From positions 1,655,072,062 to 1,655,136,061 of the forward strand of contig OY728121.1 in the NCBI GenBank assembly GCA_963277665.1: a DNA stretch of 64,000 nt, given 5' to 3'. The notes beneath the pieces were generated by a model. That model was not told where the DNA came from, searched no databases, and worked only from the letters and a program-made list of their open reading frames with translations. Origin of the DNA: Viscum album (taxonomy: Eukaryota > Streptophyta > Magnoliopsida > Santalales > Viscaceae). The translations under genes and the position numbers were made by a program. Shown here piece after piece: positions 1-11,249 of this stretch; the first letter of the stretch is position 1; every line of letters begins with the position of its first letter.

Positions 1-58
1 TACATCTGCACCTATCGTTCCACCGGGATTCACCTCAACTCCATAAAATCTGCATTCC

Positions 59-860
59 ACACCAATTATTGAGAAACTCAAGGTGAAAGATAAAAGTAAG
101 AAAAATATTGATGATGTTCCTCTTAAACCCCTTCCCTTTCCAAATAGGGTTGTACAAACCAAGAATATGGCTGACAAGACAATGAAAAAAGAGGTTTTGG
201 ACACATTTAAGCATATGGAGATCAACATCACTCTACTTGAAGCTATCAAGAAAATCCCAAGGTATGATAAATTCTTAAAATAAATTTTTACCAATCGAAT
301 AGTGATCAAGGGAAATGAGAGGATCAATCTTGGAAGAAATGTGTCAGAACTCATTACACCAACTCTAGTGATGCCAAAAACATGCAAGGATCCAGGGACA
401 TTCACTGTCCCATGCACCATAGGGGAGTTGCACTTTTCTAATTCTCTTAGTGATTTGGGAGCTTCCATAAATGTGATTCATTACTCTGTATTCTCTTCTT
501 TGTAGGTTGGTGAGTTGAAACTGATGAGAGTAGTGGTGCAGTTGGAAAATAGAGCTATGACATATCCAGCCTGAGTCCTTGAGGATTTACTTGTCTGGGT
601 AAGAGACATGATCTTTCGAGCATATTTCTACGTTCTTAACATGGAGGATGATCAGGTAGGTTATCATGCTCCCATTATCTTAGGTATAACCTTCCTCAAA
701 AATGAAAAACTATAATAAATATTGATGTGGGTACACTTTCCATCGAGTTTGGGGATGAAGTTGTGATATTTAATGTTATGGACTCCATGAAGTACCCCTC
801 ATAGGACCATTATGCATGTGTTATCTCCCATTTTGAACCAAAAAATAAAAACCCCATGGA
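59..860 (+). pseudogene. gag C-terminus and aspartic protease of Athila/Tat element (broken)
   Basis: The first open piece (83-283) reads like the gag-protease linker of this lineage, with PLPFPNRV followed by LLEAIKKIPRYDKFLK. A second piece (302-505) has GNERINLGRNVS, then CKDPGTFTVPCTIG, then the protease active-site region SDLGASINV; in this lineage DLGA replaces the usual DSGA. Homology continues past a stop at ~503 with VLEDLLVWV and APIILGITFL to about 860. The protease would process the polyprotein inside the virus-like particle. At least three in-frame stops (near 281, 503 and 572) make it non-functional. The gag start lies upstream of the window. Confidence 0.82.
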
Positions 861-1261
861 ATTTGATTGTCCTATACTTAGGGATATTATGAGTATTTTT
901 TATACTTTGATGTCTAAGGGTACTTTCACACCTGTTTCTAATGTACAAGACTCTCTTAGATTTGATTTTTGAAATGGATTCATATTCTGATTTTGATCAT
1001 GTGAGATCTGATTATTACATGGATGTTGAGTATGCTGATGTATTTGATGCTTTATTCTCTGATTTTTATGATGTGTATTCTGATATTGATGTTTATTGTG
1101 CACATATTTTAGTTCCTTCAATTTCCCCATCCAAATATCACCCCCCTACATTGGAAATCAATCCATTTCCACCTAATCTCAAATAATCATACTTGTAAAG
1201 TGGTGAGAAATTACATGTTATCATTGTTAACAATCTCTATTTTGAACATGAAGAAAATTTT

Positions 1262-2460
1262 TTGAATATTTTTAGGGAGAACATTATGGAAATCGGGTGG
1301 ACTGTGGCTGACATATCAGGTATTAGCCCGTCCATTTTCATGCATAGGATTATTTTGGAGGATGGGGCTAAAATGGCTAGGAATCCACAAAGGAGACTCA
1401 ATATAACCCTTCTAGAAGTTGTTAAAAAAGAGGTTGAAAATTGATTGAGGTTGGTATAATTTATCCCATTTCAAATTCTCAGTGGGTGAGTCCTACTCAG
1501 GTTGTGCCTAAGAAAATTGGTGTTACTGTTGTTAAAAATGATAAAGATGAGTTAGTTCCAATGAGGGTGAAAAATAGCTGGTGTGTGTGTATTGATTATA
1601 GGAAACTAAATTAGTCCACTCACAAGGATCATTTCCCCCTCCCATTTATTGATCAAATGCTAGAGAGACTGGCTATGAAAACACACTACTATTTTTTGGA
1701 TGGATTTTCTGGATATTTCTAGGTTCCTATTACTCTAGAGGATCTGGAGAAGACAACATTCACTTGTCCATTCAGTACATTTTCCTACCAAAGGATGCCA
1801 TTTGGACTTTGCAATGCCCCAGGTAGCTTCCAGAGATGCATGGTGAGTATTTTTTCTGATTTTATTAAGACCTTCATGAAGGTATTTATGGTTGATTTTA
1901 CAGTGTATGGGTCTTCATTTGATGATTGTATATATACCTTGGGAAAGTTTTTGAATCATTGTATTGAGAATAATCTGGTCTTAAACTCTTAAAAGTGTCA
2001 TTTCATGGTAGAGCATGGGATTGTCTTAGGGCATGTAGTGTCAAAACATGGGAAAGATTTTGATAGATCTAAGGTAGATATCATTTCATTCTTACACTAT
2101 CCTTCATGTGTGCGTGATGTTAGATATTTCCTAGGGCATGTAAGATTTTATAGGCACTTCATCAAATATTTTAGTATGATTGCTCTTCTTATGTCATGAT
2201 TACTTCAAAAGGATTCTAATTTTTTGTTTTATGATTCTAGCAGGACTTCCTTTGATGAGATAAAGAAGTTTCTGACCACTCCACTGATCATAGAGCCCCC
2301 ACGGTGGGAGCTTCCTTTTGAGTTTATGTGTGACGCCTCCAACTTCGCAGTTGGGGCAATCTTATCTTAGAGGGTGGAGGGACGTTCACATGTGATTGCA
2401 TATGCATCAAGGACACTAGATTCAGCCTAATCAAATTACAAAACCATGGAAAAGGACTCT
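1262..2460 (+). pseudogene. reverse transcriptase and start of RNase H, Athila/Tat element (broken)
   Basis: This region would copy element RNA into DNA. Pieces in order: IGWTVADISGISPSIFMHRI (1290-1350), MARNPQRRLN, then after a frameshift near 1440 VSPTQVVPKKIG, VCIDYRKLN (1587-1613), HFPLPFIDQMLERLA, MPFGLCNAPGSFQRCM (1795-1842), and the active-site stretch FMVDFTVYGSS near 1890-1920. The family has FMDDF there, so the first catalytic Asp is Val in this copy. Downstream are VEHGIVLGHVVS (2005 on) and PPRWELPFEFMCDASNFAVG at the start of RNase H (~2300). Stops near 1614, 1722, 1990, 2199 and 2370 and loss of sequence near 2455-2475 show it is dead. Confidence 0.88.
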
Positions 2461-2470
2461 AAGTTACCTC

Positions 2471-3975
2471 TTGAAGAATCCAGACACAAAGCCCAGACTT
2501 ATCCGATGGATTCACCTTCTTCAGGAATTTGATATTGAGATAAAGGAAAAGAAGGGGTTGGAAAACCTAGTGGCGAACCACATGAGTGGGTTCACTCACA
2601 CACTAGAGGATGACACCTTGGACCAGGTACCACTTCAAGACACTTTCCCCGATGAACATCTTTATTCCATATCAGGTACACATCTTTGGTATGATGATTT
2701 AGTGAACTACCTTGTGGCCTCTAAAATTCCTACAAATTTAAAGAAACATCAAGTCAAAAAATTAAAGAGTGAGTCTAGATTTTATGTGTGGGATGATCCC
2801 TACATATGGCGCATGTGTAGTGACCAAGGTATTAGGATGTGTGTTCTTGATCATGATTTTGAGTCTGTTCTGCAATTCTGTCATATAATTTCTTGTGGTG
2901 GGAACTTTGGACCCCAATGCATAGCTAGGAAAGTTTTGGACTCTGGATTGTATTGGCATAGATTATTCCATTATGCTAATGTGTTTTGTAAGTCATGCTC
3001 ACATTTCCAACACACTGGTAATATTTCTAGGAGACACAAGATTCCCCGACAACCCATATTATTCTATGAGATTTTTGAGGTATGGGGTATCAATTTTATG
3101 GGTCCTTTTCCTAGTTCATTTGGGTTTTTGTATATTTTGGTTGTTGTGGATTATGTGAGTAAATGGGTGGAGGCTAAGGCCAACAGTACTGATGATTCTC
3201 ATGTTGTTGTGGACATTGTCAAGCATAGATTTTTTACAGGTTTGGAGTACCAAAGGCCATCATCAGTGATCAATGGAAACACTTTTTCAATCGTAATTTG
3301 GATTCCTTGCTTTGAAAGTTTCAGGTGACACACAAAACATCAACACCATACCACCCCCAAAAAAATGGTCAGGCTGAGGTTTCAAATAGGGAGTTGAAAC
3401 AAATTTTAGAGAAAATTGTGCAGCCGAAAAGGAAAGATTGGAGCAAGCACTTGGATGATGCGCTTTAGGCTTATAAGATAGCATACAATACACCCATCAG
3501 TATTTTCCCATTTCGGATTGCTTTTGGGAAACTGTGTCATCACCCTGTGGAAGTTGAGCATCCAGCTTATTGGGATATAAAAAATGTAATATGGATTTGG
3601 CCCAAGATGGAATCCAAAGTAAGCTGCAAATTCAAGAGCTTGAGGAGATTTTATTGTATTCATATGATAACTCAAGGCTCTACAAGGAAATATCAAAATC
3701 ATCACATGACAAAATGATCTAGAAATGAGAATTTCAAGTTGGAGAGAAATTCTTGATCTATAGTTCACGACTAAAGCTGATGTCTGGTAAGTTGCATTCC
3801 AAGTGGTTAGGTCCTTCTGTTGTGGCTAATGTTTTTCCTTATGGTGCAATGTAGATCTCACAAGAAGACATTGGAAGTATCTTTATAGTCAACGGGAAAC
3901 GTTTGAAGAAATACATTGAGGGACTTCCTATTGATGCAGTGGATTTCATCACACCGCATGACCCCATCTTCACTT
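2471..3975 (+). pseudogene. RNase H end and integrase, Athila/Tat element (broken)
   Basis: The longest open stretch here is 285 codons (2471-3328). It starts in the RNase H tail ([17 protein letters not shown]), then has the zinc-binding integrase N-domain: [11 protein letters not shown], where the second His is Asn, and FCKSCSHFQ. The catalytic core follows with [23 protein letters not shown] and [10 protein letters not shown]. In working relatives the first and second catalytic acids are Asp in WGIDF and SDGG; both are Asn here. After a frameshift near 3325 come [17 protein letters not shown] and the C-terminal part GKLHSKWLGPSVVANVFPYG (~3785-3850). The integrase would insert element cDNA. 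Deletions, shifts and substitutions make this copy inactive. Confidence 0.88.
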
Positions 3976-5189
3976 GAGCATATTAGACTATTCCTAACCC
4001 TTTCACTTTTATATTCTTTGTCCTAATTAAAATTTTAAATTCCATGTGCATATATCATCTCATAGGTTCACATTGAGGATAATGCAATATTTTAAGTGTG
4101 GGAGAGGGGACAACATTTTGGGGTAGATATTTAGGATTTTCATTTCTGTGTTTTATGTGTATTTTCTATTAAGTTTATGGATACAATTTTCAAAAAAAGC
4201 ACAAAAACAAAAAAACAAATAACAAAAAAATCAATAAAAAAAGAAACAAATATATCATGTAACATTCTCAAGTGGAACATATGAAAAATGTATGTTTTCA
4301 AAATTCATTGTTAGAAATATAAGCATGAGTAATATTTCATCATCAAGGGTTGTATTTTATAAAAATTGAATTCATCGATGATATGAATGGTTGTGTCATT
4401 ATAAAACCTTTTAGATTTTGACATCATTATTTGTGATATTTTTTCATGGTAAATTGTGTCATTGACTTCTCCACGCAATTTTTCACACAATCATGACTTG
4501 GGAGTTTATCTTACACAATTTAATGTATATTCAGGATAAGTAATCCTTTTCATCTTATAACATGGTCTTTACATACGTTCATTTCTCTTCCGATCATTTC
4601 CATCACTGTACCAGATTGACCTATGTGTGTGCACCTAATATCTGACTATTTTACACCCTCTAAAAAAAATTTAAAAAAAATAAAAAAGTAAAAAAAAATA
4701 GTCAATAAAGAGGGGAGTGAAGAAATGTACAACATGTGGGGATATTTAGGTCGGGAGCTCATGGTTTGACTTCTAATAATTCTTAAATGAGTGGGTTTTG
4801 GAATTTGATTACAAAGGATGTTGAACAGGTTTGGTGGAATAGAATCAGGTAAGAAGAAAAGTTTTTATTCACCTGAATATACTAGATAAAGGGTGGAGAG
4901 ACAAGCTTGCAATGGTTGGCACACACACACGTGGATATTTAGTGCCATGGTAGACCCATGACCTGTTTCGCTATGATTGGTGTTATGAATATCACTGGAT
5001 TTTGTTTTAAAACAATTTATAAGAAAATTAATTTAAAATTTATTGATATTTACTCTTTATTTGATTCTTACTTTGCTTATATTTTCACTATGGATTGAGA
5101 AATTTGAATATGCATATCTTGTCACAATTTTTTCGAATACATGATATGAGGTTTTTCTCAGGAGGAAAAAAGGGTAAGTTTGGGGGAGT
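3976..5189 (+). other. 3' noncoding region of the Athila/Tat element with two purine tracts
   Basis: No coding potential was seen in this 1.2-kb stretch between integrase and the LTR. Purine-rich tracts AAGTGTGGGAGAGGGGA (4094-4110) and AAGTTTGGGGGAG (5176-5188) are the type used as polypurine primers in this lineage; the second directly abuts the LTR start. An A-rich stretch lies at 4660-4700. Athila elements often carry an env-like ORF here; none is visible. Confidence 0.6.
5176..5189 (+). other. polypurine tract of Athila/Tat element
   Basis: AAGTTTGGGGGAGT immediately precedes TGATAAAACA, the proposed LTR start. Position and composition fit the plus-strand primer site. Confidence 0.7.
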
Positions 5190-6912
5190 TGATAAAACAT
5201 ATTTTTATTGAATATTTTATTGATAATAAATGATAAAATTTCCTCAAATTGTGTTAAATATGTTTATTTATAAAATATTTTGGATTAGATCATTCAATTG
5301 AAAATTTGATGGAAATTCTAGTTTTACCCTTTATAGTGAACTATAGTATTTCGAAGATAAATATTTTAATATTTATTATCTGAACATGAAATTTTGTAAA
5401 TGTATTACTAACTTAATTTTATACAACTTTTATTCAGGAAATTGGAGCTAAATAATGAATTTGGATGGACTAAATAGACCATGAAGTCCAAGGTGGTATG
5501 GGCCCTCCAGATTGAACATTGGTTCTGTAATTGGACCATAACTTCTTCATACGAGATTTTATTAGGCCCAAATAGGGAGAGGATATCTCCAGCCCAATTT
5601 TTCACAAATCATTCTTCTGGAAGAACATACAGTTCATGCATTTTGGAGGTCAAATGGGCAGTGAAAGATGTCTTAAAATATTTGGTCGAGATTCCCCATT
5701 CACACTTGAAACCTCTTTAAACCCGGCCTCCCCTACACCCTATAAATTTGTGTTTTTATCATTTAGAGGGGTTGGGTACGTGCATTAAGAAGTTTAGGAT
5801 AGAGGATAAGTGGATACACTCCAATTATCCAACCATTTCAACAAGGGTATCTCTTGAAGCAAGGATCCCTTTGATGAAGCCTACTTCTTCTTCTTTGTGT
5901 TGTAATGCTTTTATTTGTGTAATAAACTTATTTTTTATTCTTTTATTTATTCTATTTTAATATATTTTGTTCAGATTTATTCTTATATTAATCTTCCTAA
6001 TTTGGATGGAATCAATAGTAGAAATGATATTGGGATTTACCCTCTCTAAAACTTTTCAAATGAAAAATGTTTCTACAATGACAGCACCGCCCATGGAAGA
6101 GTAGTTATTTTTAGTAATCAATCTTCCTCTCACCTCCTTCATTCATTTATTTTGAATCAATGAGATAATTTAATTCACATAATACGATCTATTAATTGAG
6201 TTTTTAATTTAAATGATACTAATCAACCAATTGAACAACAAACACAAATCACATGAGGTCGAGAATTGTGTGAATTTTGAGAGCTTGAAATTAATTGGTA
6301 ATTCAAAACAAAATAGGATCAATTTGTAGTGTTCAAATATAATCCATAAACTCAATTAATTATAATTTTTGGAGAGGATATGTGCCTTATTTTACCACTG
6401 ACCATAATCTAACATTAGATCCCCAATCAAATTAGGGTGTTGCAATTGCATGTTTTGAAGTTAGCCTAGGGTTAAATTCACTTCATATTTGTGGTAAAGT
6501 TAATTCTCATAGGGTTCGGGATTTAACAAATTAAAGGATCATAATTAAGTGGATATTAATTTAAATTATAATGATTAATAAATTATTTAATAGTTATAGT
6601 TATATCGATTACGCCTTTTAAAATATTTTCAAAAAAACATCTTTTTATTGTGTCTTTTTAATCGAACATTATTTCAAAAATAAAAACAAAAAAAATTATA
6701 CAATGTTTTTCCAGCAAACTTCTTCTAACATTTTGAATGGTAAAAAAACCCACATCCTTTCATGTAGTTTTATTATTCCATTTTATTTTATTTTCAAGAT
6801 ACCTTTAATAACTTGTCAAATTCACTTCCTCCCTTGAGAGACGACCTTGGTCAGCCACTCTACTGCACCTAAGTTCACAAAAACCACTAATCATTTTAGG
6901 GTGCCCATAACA
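5190..6912 (+). repeat. 3' LTR of Athila/Tat element
   Basis: The LTR starts with TGATAAAACA next to the polypurine tract. It contains a TATA box at 5741 and, near its far end, CCTCCCTTGAGAGACGACC (~6830), a stretch I recognise from LTR ends of this lineage. The proposed end is TAACA at 6912. Without the 5' LTR in the window neither the end nor the target duplication can be confirmed; an alternative end near 6080 is possible. Confidence 0.55.
5741..5748 (+). promoter_or_regulatory. TATA box in Athila/Tat LTR
   Basis: TATAAATT follows a C-rich run (CGGCCTCCCCTACACCC) and lies about 550 bases into the LTR, the expected position of a Pol II core promoter at the U3/R boundary. Confidence 0.6.
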
Positions 6913-7069
6913 GCACCTTTCAAATAAAATATGGTTATACGAAATAATATGGGAAAGATAAACTAAAACTAACATATAATGTGAAATAAAACCAAACAAC
7001 GAGAATGCACCACACCTTGAACATCCAAAATTGTTGTAATTGAATCTATTTGACTCTTTGTAGCAATTG

Positions 7070-7960
7070 AACAAGAAAGAAACTTGATTAAAAACAATTT
7101 TCAAATTCCTTCACATGGTATCTCAAATAACGATCCAATGTTGTCACTTTCATAAGATTAATAGGATCAAATTTTCTAAGTCTTTCAATGTAAATAGTAT
7201 TTCCATCCTTATCAACACAATGATAACCCTAGGGATAGTATTTAAGAACTTGATTCAACTCATCAAACTAAAAATACTAGAGACAAAAAAAATGTAGAAA
7301 AACATTTAGAGGAATGACAAGAGTATCTAATTTACCACCCAATCATTACAGAGATTCTAGAAAAAAGATTTAAACATAAATGGTGGTTTTTTCAACAAAG
7401 AAAATAGGTATCCAATATAACCTTGAAAATAGTGTCTATGCCAAAGTCTTTTCTCCAATTAATCATGGAATCCCACCTCTATTTGGATTTCTCAAGATCA
7501 AAACTCTATGCTTTCAAAAATCTGCAAGAATAGAACTATAAGGAATTAAAAGACAGTATTGCAAGAAAGATGTGGGTTAAAGTGGAGGCAATGTATGTAT
7601 AAGCTTAAGTAAAGTGTTGTTTTTGTTATGGAATATCTGGCTGGACATTTTCTTGATATAATCCCTTTAAATGCGATGATTTTGGAGTAGATATTCAAGG
7701 AATCCAAATTCAAGTTCTTGTGAAAGGTGAATTCATTTACTTATAAATATGTAAAATTACCTAAAGAATTCCCATTTAATACCCCTAATGAAAAGATAAT
7801 CGAAATTCATGCCTTTGTAGGAAGAAATTCACATCACCCAAGTAGTTAGGCAGTCCAAAAAAACAAAAGATCCAATACAAAACAATCCACATTTTACCTG
7901 GAAATCAAATAAAACATACATGTAAATCCTCATCCATACAATCAGTCAATTAAAGTTTTT
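7070..7960 (+). pseudogene. possible Ty1/copia gag remnant
   Basis: An open stretch at 7115-7297 begins MVSQITIQ and contains [13 protein letters not shown] and HQTK-like residues split by frameshifts. The layout resembles the N-terminal DUF4219/UBN2 part of plant copia gag, followed by a TKNTRDKKN-like segment when frames are combined. From ~7300 to 7960 only short disrupted reading frames are seen (one from 7629 starts MEYLAGHFLDIIPLN) and I cannot assign them. If the call is right, this could be the 5' half of the copia element whose pol lies at 21604-23905, with CACTA element 1 inserted between. That link is inference only. Confidence 0.3.
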
Positions 7961-10803
7961 AAAGTACTTGAACAAGTCTTCCTACTAAGTCAAAATAGAG
8001 TGGATTAATATCACCCTCCCCCCCCCAATTGCCAACATCCCCATCCCCATCCTCAACACTATCCACATCATCATCAACAACATCATCAGTAGCCTCATCA
8101 CCAACAACACCTTCAGAAACATCATCACCATCCTCATCACCAACAACACCATTAGCAACATCCACACCACCAACAACTCTATCACCACCACTTTCAGATT
8201 GATCTCCACTAGTACCCTCATTGGAAACACCCGAGGTATCATTTAAAGAGAGCATTGATTCCATATATGAATGAAATTAGTAGATTCCTCTAATAAAAGT
8301 GACTGGCTCACAACTGACATAGCTTTCATGAAATGTTTGGTCATCATCTAACTTCTTGCATGCTCCTATTTACTTCTTCTGTGCTCCTCTAAAGCCATTT
8401 TTTTGCCTCATCTCCTTCTGCATGAGATCTTTCCAAATCAAAGGTCTGAGAGGCTTGAGAGGATCCCAATGAGCACTAATACCTAGAGGGGATGATGTTT
8501 TCCATGGTCAACATCAAACTCTCCCCAGGTTATCCACACTTAATACCTTAATCAAATGATCATCTGGATTAAAGTTGTCCTCTTCTTTATCTGTGAGGGC
8601 CTCCAAGGAAGATTGTTGAAATTACAAACAACATATTAAATTATGAATTTTGTATAAATATTTGAAACATAAATAAAAACTTAAAGTATTTTCTTGTGTT
8701 TTTTTTATTTACTACACTTCCATCCTTTTTCTTCAAATTGGGGAAAAATAAATTTTCATGAGGTACATGACCTTCGATACCCAATACATCTTGCTACAAA
8801 TGATAAATGCACAAATCTATATTACAAAAATATATGAGGAATTAACAAATCCGAATTCAATAATCTACATCACAGACCTTCAAACATTGAGGTAAATGAT
8901 ACTCATAAAATATTGGTGATTTCCTTTATTTTTGGTTTAGTGAATATACTCTTCAGAGGATTCACTCTCAAGTGGGTTTCTGATTGGAATCAAAGCTTTT
9001 CCTAGCATTGGAACCTCAAAATTGATATGTTGGAATGTGATTTTATTTTGTGATGACAATGTGGATCTCTCTAATGTGACTATATTAGGGCTACTGGATG
9101 TAATTTACTATGTGATCCTAGAGTTAGATGGGTCCCCCTTAATATATTGATCTAGTGAAGTGTTATTTTGGGTAGAGGCTCATGGGTTATGTAAGTTAAT
9201 GTTTTATGACACCTATAATTATTGATATGTGACTCTCAGTGGACACCAAGGTAGATTTGAAGTGATCTGGTTGCAAAATCTAATTTCTATAATTCTCAAC
9301 GGTATTAAGAAATATTCAAAAGCCTCCCAAAATTATTACAAGCCATATTTGATGGTGGAATACCCTAAAGGAGTGGATGGATTGCCATGTGAAAACGCAA
9401 TGACTTTCAAATTAATATGTTTATTTGTTATACTCTAATATGTTAGTAGCACCTGAATATTTATCATGATACCTTAATGCTTAAATATTGAAGTGTATTA
9501 TGTTAAGATTTCCTAGAATCTATGGATGGTGGAGATTTATATAGAAAACATGGTTCCAAAAAGTGGTGAAAGTACCTAGCGCTTCTCATACTCAGGCATT
9601 GTAGTGCACCCTAATGTGTGTAGATATGTCATTCCATCTTTGTTCTGTGTGTTTTTCTCTCATGCTTCCTAAAAAAAATTAAATCTAGGTAATAAGAATT
9701 AAAATTTATATGATAACCATTAAAGATTGGGAGTACCATAAACTAATCAGTCTTCTAATATGAGATCACTTTTTGATATTTAATTTTTTGGATAGTTAGG
9801 GTATGTGGGTACACCATCTAAATCAGTACCCACTCTACTCCCCCAACCAATATATAACTCATTCTTGTGTGCCCGCCTTAACTCTACAGGATCATTCAAC
9901 CTAGAAAATTTGGAATCTTCACCATTAGGAAAGTTAAAACGACTCTACAAAAAACATGTTAATTTATATAAATACATTACTAATATAGATATAAACTTAT
10001 AAAATTTTATTACCCATATCTGCACCCAAGACCTATACTTGATATCATCATTGATATGTCTCCATGAGACCAGTTCTACCAGAACAATATCATGGTACTT
10101 GACTAAAGTGGCCATGAAACTTCTACACTGCCTATAATTTTTACCTACCATTTGATTTTTTCCATTGTAATCCACCATAATCTGAGTTTCTCAATTCCTA
10201 GATTCTCGCATATGAGTGTGCCTATGTCGCCTACTAGAAGTTCCCACTGAATATGATAATAGGGAAAAAAATAATATTTAAGTGATGATACAATTGTAAA
10301 AAATGAAAAGCTATAATTTGACGAAGTTATAATAAAAAACCTAATTTAGGTGCCTGAATGGGTTGTGTTGCATCTGTGGATTGTCTTGAATCAGCAGCAT
10401 CAAAAGGAAGTATCTCTTCCACTACATGCTCAGGTTAATCATCATGCACTGGAGTTGAAGATGAAGGAACAGACTCATTATATGTTTGATGGATGGTATG
10501 AAAAGTAAGTGTCATAGACATGTGAGAAGGTGGGTATTAGGTTTGGGGATACATTAATGGATATGAAAATGGTAAAGGTGGGAACATCACGTGAGGCGAT
10601 GTAGAAATCGACTGGTAAGAAGTGGATAGATGAGATGATGATAGGGGCATAGATATGAATATCCTAAGAATATCAAGAAATGGATGGAAATTTGTGGTAG
10701 ATGGGGTTTCCACTGATGGTTTGGTGTTGGTAGTGGTAAGACGGGTGCTCTGTCTAGGTCTAGGAGGATCCTTGCTCGAACCCATGCTGGTAGGATGAGT
10801 CAA
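7960..10803 (-). pseudogene. transposase_24-like (Ptta/En-Spm) second gene of CACTA element 1
   Basis: Read on the minus strand, a Pro/Ser/Thr-rich N-terminus (10803-10537, starting MTHPTSMGSSKDPPRPRQST) is followed after an intron by KNQMVGKNYRQCRSFMATL and VSWRHINDDIKYRSWVQIW (10178-10018). This matches the plant transposase family PF03004. A splice donor ATGG/GTAATA follows at ~10018. Further exons include ELYIGWGSRVGTD (~9890-9830) and DDHLIKVLSVDNLGRV (~8570-8520). The protein ends in a Gly/Asp/Val-rich acidic tail (8264-7985) and GDINPLYFDLVGR. In En/Spm the second protein (TNPA-like) binds subterminal repeats; that role is by analogy. Several frames are broken. Confidence 0.72.
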
Positions 10804-11249
10804 CTTTTCTGGAGCTTTATATCCCTAAAAAATTGATAAATAACATGAACATGGAATTATATGTAATGTAGAATAAAAATATTACAACTATTATACTCAC
10901 TAAAAGAACTATAGGTGACAACCCATGCTCGCATCTATCACAATTAGCACCAAATAATCTCTTCCTTCAAGTTTCTGTAGTATTTTTCATAATATGCATA
11001 AGAATGAAATCTACATTTTTTAGAAACCATTTTTTAAAATCATGCATACAAATTAGAAGTCAAATAAGACAAAAAAAACCATAACATATTTTAGTAATAA
11101 TAATTTAAAACCAAGTTATACATTTTTTAAAAACTTGTTTTAAACCCATTTTTTTGAATTGAAATAAATATAATTAAATGAAACTAAACCGAAAAATACT
11201 AAAAAAGACATATCATTCCAAACTAAACCTAAATTAAATTAATTACATT

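Larger units (their letters stand above)
1..6912 (+). mobile_element. Athila/Tat-type Ty3/gypsy retrotransposon, 3' part
   Basis: The left window edge cuts this element, so its 5' LTR and most of gag are missing. Reading + it has the end of gag, aspartic protease, reverse transcriptase, RNase H, integrase, a long 3' noncoding stretch with two purine tracts, and a 3' LTR. The order RT-RNase H-integrase is that of Ty3/gypsy. The protease motif DLGAS, the RT motif MPFGLCNAP and the integrase stretch [10 protein letters not shown] are characteristic of the Athila/Tat branch. Every domain carries stops or frameshifts, so the copy is dead. Lineage is by recognition of motifs, not by a search. Confidence 0.88.

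Noticed and set aside
7115..7960. Confident pairing of this fragment with the copia pol at 21604 as one element split by CACTA element 1
   Set aside because: The left terminus of CACTA element 1 was not found and gag similarity is weak, so the link is left as a possibility only.
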